64,000 nt of DNA from Mucidula mucida (taxonomy: Eukaryota; Basidiomycota; Agaricomycetes; Agaricales; Physalacriaceae): the NCBI GenBank assembly GCA_015501055.1, contig JADNYV010000060.1, positions 1 to 64,000 of the forward strand, read 5' to 3'. A model generated the notes under the pieces. The model searched no databases, had not been told where the DNA came from, and saw nothing but the letters and a program-made list of their open reading frames with translations. The position numbers were made by a program, and so were the translations under genes. Positions 35,839 to 47,710 of the stretch are shown here, piece after piece. The stretch's first letter is position 1, and each line of letters starts with the position of its first letter.

Positions 35839-36228
35839 ATGGACTCGTTTGAACTCTACGACCTACGCGTCGAGGTTGTGTGTCCCCCAGGAGAGCGCAT
35901 CATGTGTGGCGCCAAGGAAGGCGATTACTTCACACTCGAAGGCGAGATGCTCCGTTTGCCTCCTGGTCAGGGATTTTCAATCTATTCTTTGGGTGCGCAA
36001 AGTTGCCATTACTTGACAATCATGTCCCGAATTCCTGCAGGGGCTCTCCTCCCTCTTCTAGCTGCGAAACAGCGAATGACGCATAAGAACGACTGGATGT
36101 CGACTGATGCGATTGTGGCGTGCCCGGATCCGTGCTGTAAATCGCAGTTCAAGATCATGAGGACTGGGATTAGGACGTTTCGGCACGATGAGACGACGGC
36201 TGTTCCGCTTGACTCTCCGGGAAAGTAA
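35839..36228 (+). CDS. TIGR04076-like small protein
   Basis: The protein opens with MDSFELYDLRVEVVCPPGER and contains CGAKEGDYFTLEGEMLRLPP and DAIVACPDPCCKSQFKIMRT, the order of conserved Cys, Gly and ACPDP motifs of the uncharacterised TIGR04076 family. Read straight through, it has 129 residues. Removing a candidate 48-nt intron (35993-36040, GTGCGC...CTGCAG) gives 113 residues and a more family-like joint (SLG to GALLPLLAAKQR). The intron length is a multiple of three and contains no in-frame stop, so both forms would be translated. The gene follows the aldo/keto reductase on the same strand; a link between the two is conjecture. Confidence 0.75.
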   Translation: MDSFELYDLRVEVVCPPGERIMCGAKEGDYFTLEGEMLRLPPGQGFSIYSLGAQSCHYLTIMSRIPAGALLPLLAAKQRMTHKNDWMSTDAIVACPDPCCKSQFKIMRTGIRTFRHDETTAVPLDSPGK

Positions 36229-37203
36229 TGCCCGGTTTTTGAATCCAGAGCGACAGTGTGCTGTAGTATGTAGGTAAGTGCTATGGCGCGTGTGATTCAA
36301 TCTATCATCGTGCTAATAATGTATCTCAGCGTTTTGAAGCTTGATCTCAGTGCTACTAGAGTCGCCGGTTTTTGGTTTGTTGAAGACCATGGGCTCAGCC
36401 GGTTTCAGTCCATTCTACTATGATAGCAACGGCGTTTAGACGAACCCCGGTAAAACGCTCGAAATGTTTTGTTGTCTGGCACTAGACTTGTCGCTGCATC
36501 GTACTTCAAATTCCTGCAGATGTAGCGACGATAGATATCGGTTACTAGCGGAAATCAGCGAATTGGGGCGAACTGGTGCGCTTCGCCTGCTTGCCCTCCG
36601 GTACCTGCACGGTCCCTTCTACCTGTCATTTACCTTCGTCTTCACAGGCTCTTCTGTCGCCAGTTCGATGCGGGGCTACAATCCGCTCCAGATGGACCTT
36701 AGTACGCGGTACTTTCCCGCCATCTGCCCGCATCTAGCTTACCGGACATCACTACTATCGTTTCGTAGCGTCTGCCGACCTCACCTCAATTATATTTGAC
36801 ACTTGCTATACCATAGTATGCAGCGTGGACTCGGAGGTTACCGTCGCCGCTCCAATAGGGCATTGATACCTCGTAGTGGACAGGTCCTGGCCTTGTAGGT
36901 ACGACGAGAAGCAAAAGCGCGTCTAGTTCGAGAGATATTGGAAGCGCCGGACAAGAAATCTGCGTAATACTTCACACCATTCCCCATGTCCGAGCGGTGG
37001 CTCCTCGTTCTGCGTGCTACCACATATATTTCCGCTTATAGGAGTTTGTTACAGCCGATTGCAAGCTGACTTGGGATCCGTCCGGTTAGTGTTTTCCTTC
37101 CCGTGTCACTGTCAAATCATTTACGCCCTTTGTTTAGTCGCCGTGAAACCATAAGATGATCATGGGTATCCTCTTGCTCGAATACATCGCTCTGCCACTG
37201 AAC
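36229..37203. other. Intergenic, no gene recognised
   Basis: One plus-strand frame of 111 codons (36464-36799) has no motif. The last part should hold the promoter of the aminotransferase gene. Confidence 0.4.
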
Positions 37204-38802
37204 ATGACTATTGAGAAACCGACTTCGCAGAATGGCATTGTGAATGGAAAGCTTCCTTCCCCATCACGCGTCCTTCCAAATGACATTTACTTGTCCTTCC
37301 TGTCCGACGTCGCCAAGGCGCGTAAACCCGCCCCCAGTGAGTATTCTTCTTCCCATACTAGGATTCGATGTGTAGCTGAAGCATCTTGTCAGTCCGCAGT
37401 TTGATTCCGATGGAGTCGAAACCTGGCATGTTGTCGATGCTTGCGGGAAAACCGAACCCCAGCACGTATCCCTTTACGCGCATTACGATGACCGTCAAGT
37501 CGCCCAGCCCCCTTTCGGATCCTACGTTGACTGACATTGAGCTCGGCGGAGAGGACTTGACGACTGCGTTGCAATACTCCATGACATCTGGTTTGCCGGC
37601 GCTGGTTGAATGGATGACGGAGCTTGCGGCGCAGGTGCATGACATCGCTCCTGGAGACGGGGCACGCGTCAGCATGGGTTCTGGTAGTCAGGATTTGCTG
37701 TACAAGGCCTTTTCGGCGCTCATCAACCGTGGGGATTCGATCATTGTAGAGGCTCCGACGTATCCGTGAGTCGACGCGACTATTACTGTGAGGATATTGT
37801 TAACGAGATGAGATAGCGGTATCTTGCCAGTCATGGACTCCCTAGGGTGCAACATCGTGGAGGTCGCGTCAGATGACGAGGGCATTGTATCCTCTTCGCT
37901 CTCCCGGCTGTTAGAGTCGTGGCCACCTGAGAAGCCGCTACCCAAGCTGCTGTACACTATACCTGTAGGTCTTGATTGTTTTTCTCTGTCGTTGTAACTC
38001 AGGCAGTATTGTTTAGTATGGCGCCAACCCCACTGGCATGACCACCAGTCTTGCACGGCGACAGGAGGTTTTGAAGCTTGCACGAAAGTACAACTTTCTC
38101 ATTCTTGAAGACGATCCGTATTATCATCTATATTTTGGATCCGCGGCACCGCCGGCTTCGTACTTCTCCTTGGAACGCAGGATGGGTGGTGACATTGGCC
38201 GTGTCCTCAGGTTTGACAGCTTGAGTAAGATACTTGCAGCTGGATTCAGGCTTGGATGGATTACAGGTCCTGATTACCTAGTTGCACAGATTGAGCGGCA
38301 CGTAAGTTTTCATGTTTTGCTTCTCACCTCAGCCCTAATGTCAATACCAGAGTGCCGCATCGACAATGCAGCCGCCTCTATATCACAAGTATTGTCTTGA
38401 AACTGCTACAATCGTGGGGCATTTCTGGATTCCTCACACACGCTAAAAGTGTCGCCGAGTTTTATCGCCAGAAGCGGGACGTGTTTGAGACGTATCTGAA
38501 TAAACACCTTTCCGGACTGGCAGAGTGGACTACCCCAACGCTGCCATGTTCTACTGGATTAAACTCAAGCTGCCCCCATCGGGGTCAGTCAAGTGCAAAA
38601 CGGTGAAGGGCTATGAGGGTGATTCGAACGTGTTTATTGAGCATAACGCGATGCGCAAGGGGTGTTGATGCTTCCAGGGGAATGTGGGTACCATGATGAG
38701 AGAAGACGTGCTATGTTAGGTGTCGTTTAGTCTGTTAAGGAGGAGGAAGTCGATGAGGTACTGAGGAGATTAGCGTCCGCATTACGAGATGAATGGAATT
38801 GA
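37204..38802 (+). pseudogene. Class I/II PLP aminotransferase (Aro8 / 2-aminoadipate type), frame-damaged
   Basis: The family converts aromatic amino acids or 2-aminoadipate with 2-oxoglutarate. From MTIEKPTSQNGIVNG the exons encode YPFTRITMTVKSPSPLSDPT, MTSGLPALVEWMTELAAQVH, GSGSQDLLYKAFSALINRGD, VEAPTYPG and TIPYGANPTGMTTSLARRQE. LILEDDPYYHLYF and RFDSLSKILAAGFRLGWITG follow, the latter with the PLP-binding Lys in SLSK. The first 1.1 kb splices cleanly. Downstream, at least five one-base deficits are needed to keep the conserved frame: about 38376, 38391, 38536, 38668 and 38732. With them the segments KLLQSWGISGFLTHAKSVAE, FYWIKLKLPPSGSV, LMLPGE and EEEVDEVLRRLASALRDEW are recovered in order. 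The clustering in the 3' third is striking. Confidence 0.75.
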
Positions 38803-38880
38803 ATTCAATCACGTGATCTCGGTCCGATGTCCGAACACATACACAGCCACATATAGTGCACCTTACCTTGAACCACGACG

Positions 38881-41321
38881 ATGTTGTCGGCAGTGGTAGG
38901 CGGTTTGACGCGTTTTTATTCCTTCGTTGATGATTTTCGCAGCGCAGAGTGTCAACTTTAGTGCGGCAGGACCCGACGCGGGCCAAATGGTACATTTTCT
39001 GGGCGACGGAACAAGCGCGCAAACTAGTCGTGGAGGTTCTCAAGGAGGAGCCAGCCGAAAAACTTGGTTTACGGACTCCGGACGTGTATAAGAAGATCAT
39101 GGACCGCTTTCCCGACGCCAAACTCCCCGACCATCTCATCCCGCCGGCCGGCCAAGATGCTCTCGACCGCAATGACCCTAACTGGCCACACGCACATGGG
39201 GTGGGCAATCATCCACCGAACCCAGGACACCCCATACGCTCTTGCAACTATCTTAAGGCTGTTGTACTCGCCGAAATGGAAAGCAAAGGACAAGTCGACA
39301 AGATCCGTATCGTGCAAGGGAAGGAGACGGACGAAAATGGGAACAGAATCGACACTATTAGCTGCAAGAAACGTCGAACCTTCGAGTCAATGACTACAGA
39401 CCTTGAGGGCAAAGAAGAATTTCGATGGCGTCTTGTTGCCGGCGCCGAACTCACTCCATTTTCGGAACCAACTCCCGGTGAGATGTTCGCAGTACGAGAA
39501 GCGGCTGCGAGGAAAAAGCACGCCACCGAGTTGTATGGAGGGAAGCCGCGTGAGGTTGCCTATACTCGTACCAATTCTAGAGACGAACCTCTACCTACTC
39601 CGACTGCGCGGCAGGCTGGGAACCAGACAATAACCGCAGGTGCTAGTGGCTACCTCCTGCGTACTACTCCTCCGCACCTCGCGCGCAATCGACCATACCA
39701 ACGGTCCCTGGCTGGTCAGCGACGCCACTACACTTCAGCCAGAGAAATTTGGCCGAATCACCAAGCGGAAACATCTCTTGGTCAATCAGAAAGGTCGTCT
39801 TACAGGAAAAGTGACTCTCGAAGAGCGCCTGGAAAAGCCGCGCCAGTCATGACCGAACCGCATCGCTCAAGCCAATCTTCACTCGGGTTGTTCGCTACAA
39901 GATCGACAGACAATCCTATGATGGCGCGCCCCGCTCCTCATCGACCTCAGGCAGGCTTATGTTCACTGTCTGAGATCACGATCTAATTTATGTCTAGGAG
40001 GACGAGCTGGTTTTTTTTCACGAGGTGCCCAAAAAGGACGTCTCAGAAGAGGTAATGGTTTTTGATGACAAGGTGAACAAACTTGTAAATCTTGATTCCT
40101 CCTCTTAGTCGCCACCCCCGAAGAAATACGTCAAGCCTACGATGACCGCTCTACTTCAGAAAGCGGTCAAATGGGATCCTATGGTATACCTATCTTCCTG
40201 TGAGTAGGATTTCTTCTGACTGGAATTGCAGGGCAGGTTGCGCGCGAAAAAGGAGGGTATCTATGATAAATGGGTTCAAGAAGAGCGCGAAGCTATGAAG
40301 GCAGAAAAAACTGCGAAGTTAGCAAAAGCTGCTCAAGTAATGCACATTTTTGTTGTTGCGCATGAGGCGGCGCTGATTTTGCTCTCAGAAGCGCAAACTC
40401 AAAACGGAGGTTACTAGGACGGAGGTTACTAGGTCTGCGTCGTGTTCCGATGAGCTTCACGTTTTCCTCAGCAAAGTGAGTTCGCCAGATGTATCTCAGG
40501 GCCAGTAATGTCTGACCAATTCTCGCGTCAAAGGAACCGCCACATAGGGCCTTAGTAGGTTCACAAACACAACTTACAACAACAGTAGATAAGTATGCTG
40601 ACGCGCCGGATTACGCACGGTCTACGGCACCTCGTCGTCCGGGCGCAAAAGACATGGCGATGGAGGACTTAACTCAGTGGCAGCAGGCACTCAAGGAGAT
40701 GGAGGCTAACTTAAATGAGCTGAAGCAGAAAGTCCAGTCGTGGGAGCGAGACATGCCAAAAGGTGCAGTGACCGTGGACAATACAACGGACTGGACAGGC
40801 GAGGTGAGTTGTAAAGCGGCACTGACGCTGGGTAATATCTAACGAGTATGAATCCAGCGACCCGCATCACCCCATATAGACTCGGCGCTGTGCCAGCAAC
40901 GGTGGCGGAGAAGGATAAAGCCACTACACAGTTCGCTAGGTCCGCCACACCTCGAGCCTCCAACGTGGAGAGCACATCTCAGGATTTAAGCATGCAGGAA
41001 TTGAAGGAGTGTTGTTTGCAGGAGCAGGTAAAGAAGGCGTGCCGTCAGGAGAAGATAAAATCGCAATCCGTTCTAGAGGAAAAGACCCTGGCTGATGCGC
41101 AACGCCTGACGAAGATCAAAGAGCAGGCGATTCGGGAGGAGAAAGCGCGCCAGACGTTGGAGATGAAGCGCAGGGCGCTTGTGCCGCCGGGCTCGAGCTC
41201 TTTTGTGTCGACGCTGGGAAGTCGTTTGACTCAAATTGATACGCCTCTTCCGAGCCGTCACAAGTGGCCGTTTAGACCGAAGACGTTTTTAGATACGGAG
41301 AGGGCTGTGTTGGAGCGGTAG
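38881..41321 (+). CDS. Predicted mitochondrial, coiled-coil protein of unknown function
   Basis: A 15-nt first exon (MLSAV) splices to RRVSTLVRQDPTRAKWYIFW, an Arg-rich, acid-free start typical of a mitochondrial presequence. A conserved-looking domain follows: KLGLRTPDVYKKIMDRFPDA, LPDHLIPPAG and HPIRSCNYLKAVVLAEMES. Later exons give KYVKPTMTALLQKAVKWDP, a charged helix (EGIYDKWVQEEREAMKAEKT), a TEVTRTEVTRS duplication and MEDLTQWQQALKEMEANLNE. Long Lys/Glu coiled-coil repeats and the end RHKWPFRPKTFLDTERAVLE complete it. I do not recognise the family. Between about 39600 and 39850 and near 40800-40860 the most protein-like frame changes without a suitable intron, so the exon structure there is uncertain or indel-affected. 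Confidence 0.6.
40404..40433 (+). repeat. Perfect 15-bp tandem duplication in coding sequence
   Basis: ACGGAGGTTACTAGG occurs twice in a row (40404-40418 and 40419-40433). In the predicted frame it repeats the peptide TEVTR and keeps the reading frame open. Confidence 0.85.
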
Positions 41322-41576
41322 GCGCGTCTTGATCATCACTCGTAGATCGACATCCTATTCCGCCATACTATCTTGTTGTTAGACGTTATTCAAGTAATTT
41401 TCGTGTCCTCTGTTGCACGCACGGCTCAATATCTGTGGCCGGAATGTCTTTCTGTTGGCCACTGTGTTTCACCCGACATCTTTTCAGTACAATATTAAGG
41501 TTCTACTTATAGATTCACACAGATCATGCGATGGTGCTATCGATGCAATATCTTGAAAGTAGCAAGCATCCTTATT

Positions 41577-44200
41577 CTATAATTTCGCGTCCTTGACATG
41601 CGTTTGTGCACGTCGCTTCGACCATTCCTCTTTCGCGATAGCTCTCAAGTTCTTCTTGATGACCTTCCCAGACTGTGTATGCTCTAAAACGCTGTCAGCA
41701 TTACACTATACGACCTCTTCGCCTGTGCCGCGACTCACCAAATTCACCTTTCTGTATGATGATCATCACAGGAACTGCGAATCGCGGTAGGCTGAATGTG
41801 TTCAACTATCGCGCAAAGATGACCGACGATAGAGACAGACCTTGCGCGCGCTAATACTAGGAGGCTTTCCTCGGTGACGGAGCTATCGAGCCAGGCTTCA
41901 GAGTGACCAAGGCCGTGACCAGCTCCCCGAGACGCTCGTCGGGAACACCGACGGCAGCGGCTTCAGACACTCCGGGTTCTTTATATAGGGCGTTTTCTAC
42001 CGTAACGGAAGGCTACATCGGGCGTCAGAGGGTAATCAAATTTGGGTCAGGAAGACCACTTGCAATGTTCTCGCCGCCGCGTATGATGATGTCCTTGATT
42101 CTGTCTTTAATAAAGACGAACCTTCATCGTCGATGTAGCCCAGGTCGCCCGTTTTGAGCCAGCCGTCTTTGGTGAGGACCGCGTCGGTGGCGTCTGGTTT
42201 ATTGTTGGCGAGAGGAGATAAGGGAGTTGATTGAAATATTGAAGGTTCACCTGGGTCGCGCCAGTAGCCTTTCATGATGTTTCATCCGCGAAGCCAGACT
42301 TCTCCGACGACGTTGGAAGGGACTTGCGCGCCGTCGTTCACTATCATGACATCGTTTGTGGGCAACGCCGTTCCTCTGAGAAGGGAGAACGTTTATAACT
42401 TCTCACTGATGTTTGATTTGGGGGAGAAAGACATACGCGCTCGTTGGTCGTAGTTCAAAGTCCTTTCCGGCTAGAGAAGTGTTAATTCAAAAAACACGAT
42501 GTTCAGAGAAGTAGCAGCGCATACCGAAGCCCACGGAGCCTGCATTGCTTTCGGTTAGCCCGTAGCCTTGGCCGCTTCAGACGAATGTGAGCATGACAGT
42601 GTTAGTCTTTCAAGATAGTCCCGGGACATACATGGAAGCAGTGATAAACGCTTTCCGCGCCTTGTCGAGTAAGGGCTCCGCAACGGGAGCGCCACCGTAT
42701 ATGATTACTTCAATTGGTGTCGATTCCTCCGGTGAATGGAATTCAGCCAGGTCTCTAATCACAGATGGGACGCTGCAATGTTTTGTTCAGATAACATGGT
42801 CATAAGTTGAAACTGGACTGTAGGCGTACGCGCCAAGAAGGACAACATTCTCTTCACGAATAAGTCTGTCAAGTTCGAGTTATAACCTTGAGCAGATATT
42901 AATGAGCCTTTCCATGTACCTGAGAGCTAAGTCGGGAAATCAGACATGCAACAAAAACGCGTTGAAGACCTGGTGTACTACCTGCTTTGCCATCCCACTT
43001 GCGCAATGAAACGATCTTGAATCCCAAGAACGTTGCGTTCAGCTAATGGTAATGTCAGAAGCGCGACATGATCATTGAAATGTAGAAGACCAACCATAAC
43101 AGCAGTGGCCGTGACATGGAATAACGGCGTTGATAGAAGTGCAGCACGCTGCAGTGAACCCTCTGCAGAAGGCGGAGGTGGAAACGGGTCTCCGCGTCGA
43201 ATGGCATCTCTCCCGGAACTAGCTGCGACCTAACAAGTATTTTAATGTTGTCGTATCTAAGGGATTGATACGGAACTTGCGTTGAAGATGTTCGTCAAGA
43301 ACGCCCTCTGTGAACTTAACACACCCTCTATTTATCAACAGTTAGATGGCACTGCTGTCTCGTCGAGATATCTATCCGACTCACTGGGTAATCCCGTCGT
43401 GCCCGACGTGAATATGATGGTCGCGTTGTCTCGGGTTCAACATCTGGATCAGCGGTGATTACAGAGTCAGCATCCCCGTTAAACCGCGACATGAGCAAAG
43501 AAAGGTCGTCCATTCCGCGCCAGTGCCCTTTGCCTTCGTGGCCCTCGATGACAATGAAACGAGATGTCGGCGATGCGACATCGTTGAGACTGTTTTCCAG
43601 GAGATCGGCTCGCTGGGGATCGAGGATGATGACTTTGCAATCACCAAGCGCCAAACAGTGCTTCAAGGGATCCAACGGGAGGAGTCTGCATCTCTGAGAA
43701 CAAGAACAAGGTATCAGACTGAAGTTGACACTTACGCGTTGACAAGAACTGATACAGCCCCAAGGAGATCTAGACATGCTTTGATTCCAGCGCGAAACTA
43801 CTACGCGTAACATGACTCACGACACGCCCAAAAAACGGTGAAGTAGCTTGCGTAATTCCGCGAACAGATAGCAATTCGGTCTCCTGGACCGCGTCTTGAT
43901 GTTGATGAAGCAATTCCACCCCAGCATTATGACCACGCACCTTTCTTCACTCCGTAGAGATCGCGAAAGATCGCAGCGCATTTCAAAGATTCGGAAAATG
44001 CTTGAGAGTAAGAGAGGCGCTGGCCTTCAAAAACGATGCACGTCTTGTGCGCGTGCTCTTTGGCCGCCCACAGCCAGAGTGATCGCAGCGAAGGCCAGAG
44101 GTTCTTCCAGACTCGCTGGACGCGTCCATCGATGAGCTATAACAGCATGAAGCTCAGACATACTAGCAACGGAAAGAGAGAAGGCAAGACAGACACGCGT
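41577..44200 (-). pseudogene. AMP-dependent acyl-CoA synthetase/ligase gene, frame-damaged
   Basis: The family activates carboxylic acids through acyl-adenylates. On the minus strand, from high to low coordinates, I read HAHKTCIVFEGQRLSYSQAF, RDLYGVKKGDRIAICSRNY, ALGDCKVIILDPQRADLLEN and the AMP-binding motif ATIIFTSGTTGLP near 43390-43430. WRDP, TKDGWLKTGDLGYIDDEG and IKDRIKDIIIRGGENIA follow, then VENALYKEPGVSEAAAVGVP and the end KKNLKAIAKEEWSKRRAQTH. At 42117-42122 one T appears to be lost between DDEG and the FVFIKDR part. A TGA at 42282-42284 falls where the family has an RGxN residue. Several exon joints between 42300 and 43300 are poor. The 5' end cannot be fixed; it may start as far as 44470. 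Confidence 0.7.
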
Positions 44201-44505
44201 TTCGACTTCAAGAAGGCTTCCTGGTCCGCAGAGTATTTTATCGGCTATATCATTATGTGAGTCCTCTTTGATAGTATTGACGCTGAAGAAAGAAAGTAGA
44301 CAGACCCTCGGCCAACGAGCAGCGCGGGCTCCATCTCAGTGTGCTTGACATAGTGATTGACGGGCGTCAAGCTCTGAATTGAGCGTTCCTGCTTTTTAAC
44401 GTAGTGGGCCATCTCATCATGGCACCGTGCTGGTCGGCCATAGCTCAAGGCGTCTAATGTGGCCATCGGGTTCGGCCATGACTTGATGAGAACATATCAA
44501 GGTCC

Positions 44506-44571
44506 AGTGGATGATGACAAGGGGAAGCTGCCTCACCTAGTGGATGATGACAAAGGAGAACTGCCTCACCC
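44506..44571 (+). repeat. 33-bp tandem duplication
   Basis: Two adjacent 33-base copies (44506-44538, 44539-44571) differ at a few positions. Read on the plus strand in one frame they encode VDDDKGKLPHL and VDDDKGELPHP, so the copy length keeps an 11-codon period. Confidence 0.75.
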
Positions 44572-45408
44572 CAAGCATCTCGTCCGAAGACCAAGGAGTT
44601 GGCCTCTTACTTGTGAGTCACACTATACTTGGTGTTGTAATAGACGCTGCATAGTTCGTTCATGATTGAAGGAGATGATGGTGAGTACAGACAAGTTCCT
44701 CTCGTGGGAAAATAATCGCAGAGTAACCGATGTCTTAGCAGAACTGTTGTTCAAAGAGATGATGCCTGGTATGTATATTTAGTAGTTTCGACTATCTGAA
44801 TCGTGTAGTACTGTACCGTGTGAAAGGCGAAGTGGACGATGAAATCCCTGTGTACAGCTGTTCGATACTTTGGTGCACACTAGATAATAGCGCGTTAAAC
44901 CTGGCGAACCATCATCCAAACTGTCAAATTTTATATTGACTCACCAGTTTCCCATCGTTCATCAGCTGTTACACCTGTTCAAATTCATTTGATGCGCGTC
45001 CAGACGAAGTGCCTTAAAGACTGAGAAGAACAGACACGTTATATCAATTCGCTCTGCATAGCAGAACGACAAACTTGTACTACAGGGGCATTAGAATGCC
45101 GCGAGCTTGAACACCCCGTAACTGCCCAGCAATTGGAAAAACAAATCTATCGGTTGTTGGACCAGTCAACTGTCAACATGTCTACAAATGATGTGCCACG
45201 GCGATATACTCCGGAGACAGTCCGGGAATGCCCCGCATGTAAAGTGCTGCATTGCAGACGAATGCCCGTAACCCTATGTACAGAGCGACGCGAAGGTGAC
45301 CAAGAGATGAGATAGGTGAAGAGAGAAACGTTTATGGTATAACTTGTAGATCATGATATAATGATAAGACTTTCAAGAAAGGCGTGAGCCGACCTGCGCC
45401 CGCACACC
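44572..45408. other. Intergenic, no gene recognised
   Basis: Short open frames only; none has a recognisable motif. It may carry the 5' region of the acyl-CoA ligase and the 3' flank of the LysM gene. Confidence 0.4.
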
Positions 45409-45439
45409 TCATAAAAAAAGCGCAAGCGCAAGGGCCGAT

Positions 45440-46233
45440 TTACAGCTCATCGCAGTAGGGAAGGGATTCGTCATCCTCATCATCTTCATCGCTGTCATCG
45501 ACGTAGGTAGGTACGGGTACCGGCTCCGGACGAGGTACGACCGCGGCCTCGTTGACGAAGGTACGACCGGCCTGGAAGGTACAAGCGCGGCCGGCGCCAC
45601 GGAGGCAGCAGCAGTGGCGGTGGAGGGGATTGCAGTAGCAGCGGGGGACGTGCCGGCGGGAGGTACAATGACTTCCGAGCACACAGCTAGGACCTAGAAA
45701 TTGCCAAGAAAAATCAGCACTTGGCATGGTCATACAATGGGGATGGACGAACCTCGCCAACGTAGATGTTGGAGCAGTCGTCTAGGATGTTGGGGTTGTT
45801 GTTGTAGAGCGAGGCAATGTCGATAGAGTACTCCGCAGCAATGCTCTCGCACAAATCGCCAGCTTTGACAACGTGCGTGGATGTGCAGTCCTCGTTCTCG
45901 TACCCGAGACAGATGGTCGCTCCCGGGTCGAGGTTGGAGCATGTGGCGTCGATGTAGCCCTCGTTGATGGTGGCCAGCTGGTAGCTAAAAAAGTCACAAT
46001 CAGCCATTCATTCTGCTTCCACGGACGTCGGCTACTCACGTAGAGACATTGTTGGCGGCAGAGATGCTGTCGCAAATATCTCCTTCAGAGATTTTGTACG
46101 AGCGCAGACAGTCGCCAGCAAGGACAGCTGTAAGATACAAATCAAGAACCATCCAACACAAAAAAACATGAGCATTACACTGGGCAACGAAGGGGAGAGC
46201 GACGAGCGCAACGGTGATGGCGTTGGAGAACAT
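45440..46233 (-). CDS. Secreted protein with two LysM domains
   Basis: LysM modules bind chitin or peptidoglycan-type glycans; fungal LysM proteins are secreted. The first exon gives a signal peptide (MFSNAITVALVALPFVAQC) ending at an intron. LysM1 is CLRSYKISEGDICDSISAAN followed by YQLATINEGYIDATCSNLDP and GATICLG. LysM2 is THVVKAGDLCESIAAEYSID followed by SLYNNNPNILDDCSNIYVGE. The end is VLAVCSEVIVPPAGTSP and an Ala/Thr-rich linker. Three introns are needed and the LysM part is intact. In the last exon the linker frame runs to a stop at 45409. An alternative frame gives VPRPEPVPVPTYVDDSDEDD, then an acidic stretch ending in LPYCDEL at 45440, which is more protein-like, so a one-base loss in the linker is suspected. 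Confidence 0.8.
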
Positions 46234-46721
46234 GACAGTCGATAACGAATGTGGTCGAAAATGAGAGGATGAAAAAGGCGAGGCGAAGGATGGTGGTTGA
46301 AATCAGAGAAGGATTAATTCGAATTTTCGGTTCTAAACCCCGTCCGCGTCAGGTACGCTCATCATCATTTCCTTTCGTGGAAACCCCCCTTGGTTCTCCT
46401 GACAACCTCAGCTTTGCCTGCCAACGTCGCGATCACTGGAGCTACGAGCACGTCAACTCAGCTGCACAAGGACTGGCCAGACGACCCAAGCTACTCGCAG
46501 CCTAGTAGCCTTTGGACTTTCTGGCTCTTCTGTTACGTGTATCGTCGCGCTGTAAACCCACTTTCAATGCTCTTGGCTGCTCCAGAGCGTAATAAAGGTA
46601 ACCACCGTAACGCTAAGGAAATTCCAAGAAAATCAGCTTGACATTGTCTGGGCAAAACTGAGTTGGGATATGGCTACATTAGAACATAAATGAAAGAGCG
46701 GGGATTTGAGAAGGAATACGT

Positions 46722-47710
46722 TCAATCGTCCGTCTGTTCTTTACATGCGGCACCCGCATCTCCAGGCTGCTTTGGCGACCCAAACACATTCCCCAAGCTT
46801 GCACGCAACCCGTCAAAAACTGCCTGGTGAGGGGCAGGTAAGATTGAGTTTATCGTATGCACATAAATCAGACCCGACAGCGGGGAGAATGTGTACGACG
46901 AATGGCTGTCAAAACACGCTAATAAGCACGGCGTTAATATAGAAGCAGCCAACGTACACATCCCAACGACCTTCTGCACCACTCACGCGCGCATTGCCGT
47001 GCACGCTGAATACCACCGTCAAGCTCTTCTCGCGGCGGCGTTTAGACTCTGGACTAGGTTCGCCGGTACCACTGACACGAGGATCTTCAAGCGCTACTTT
47101 CTGTAGAACGAGATGGAGATCAGAATACAGGGCATTGAGCGTGTGGCGGGCAAAGGCTGAAGATGCAATGTACATCGGGAAGCCTTTAGAATAGTGAGTC
47201 GCCGTATCAAAAAACACTAGTACGTCCATCTCTCACCCTCTATATGAAGCGTCTTTGGAAACGGAGCAGGCAATTGGTAGCTCAGTCGTACTTTCGGACT
47301 GTAGATGGGCTCGAGCTCTGGGTGTCGCCCTAGCGGATTGGTATTCACGACGGGTATCGGTATCGGCGACGACGTGCACGGATCTCCGGTGGCCTTTTCG
47401 ACAGAGGTTATCAAGCCGGTATGAAAAAAGTCTGGCAGTGTTTTTTGAATCAAGTCTACAGCGCGGCCTGTCCTGGGAGCATTTATCAACATCTAAAGGC
47501 AAGTCTTCGTTTGATGCGTTCCGCACCCGTTCGCAGTTCCCATTCATTGTCGGATATATCCTCTGGGTCGCGGTTTGGTGGGTTCGTCATGTCAGGCGGG
47601 AGGTCGACGTTGTTGCGGATGCCGAGCCCAGACGAGGCGACCGTGTGAGCCGTCCTTCGGCGAGCGCAAGTACTACCAGCATATCTGAATGTCCGCGCCG
47701 ACTTGAGCAT
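46722..47710 (-). CDS. Predicted mitochondrial C6orf136/DUF2358-like protein
   Basis: Four exons on the minus strand join in phase. Exon 1 (start 47710) encodes MLKSARTFRYAGSTCARRRT, a basic, acid-free presequence suggesting mitochondrial import. Exon 2 gives RAVDLIQKTLPDFFHTGLIT and IYSPKVRLSYQLPAPFPKTL, and exon 3 gives YIASSAFARHTLNALYSDLH and LTVVFSVHGNARVSGAEGRW. Exon 4 gives SSYTFSPLSGLIYVHTINSI and HQAVFDGLRASLGNVFG, with the stop at 46722. The combination of an ELIYSP-like strand, a phenylalanine-rich helix and a terminal IYVHTIxxI strand is what I know from the C6orf136/DUF2358 group, an NTF2-like mitochondrial family of unknown function. The family name is moderately certain; the gene structure is convincing and intact. 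Confidence 0.72.
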
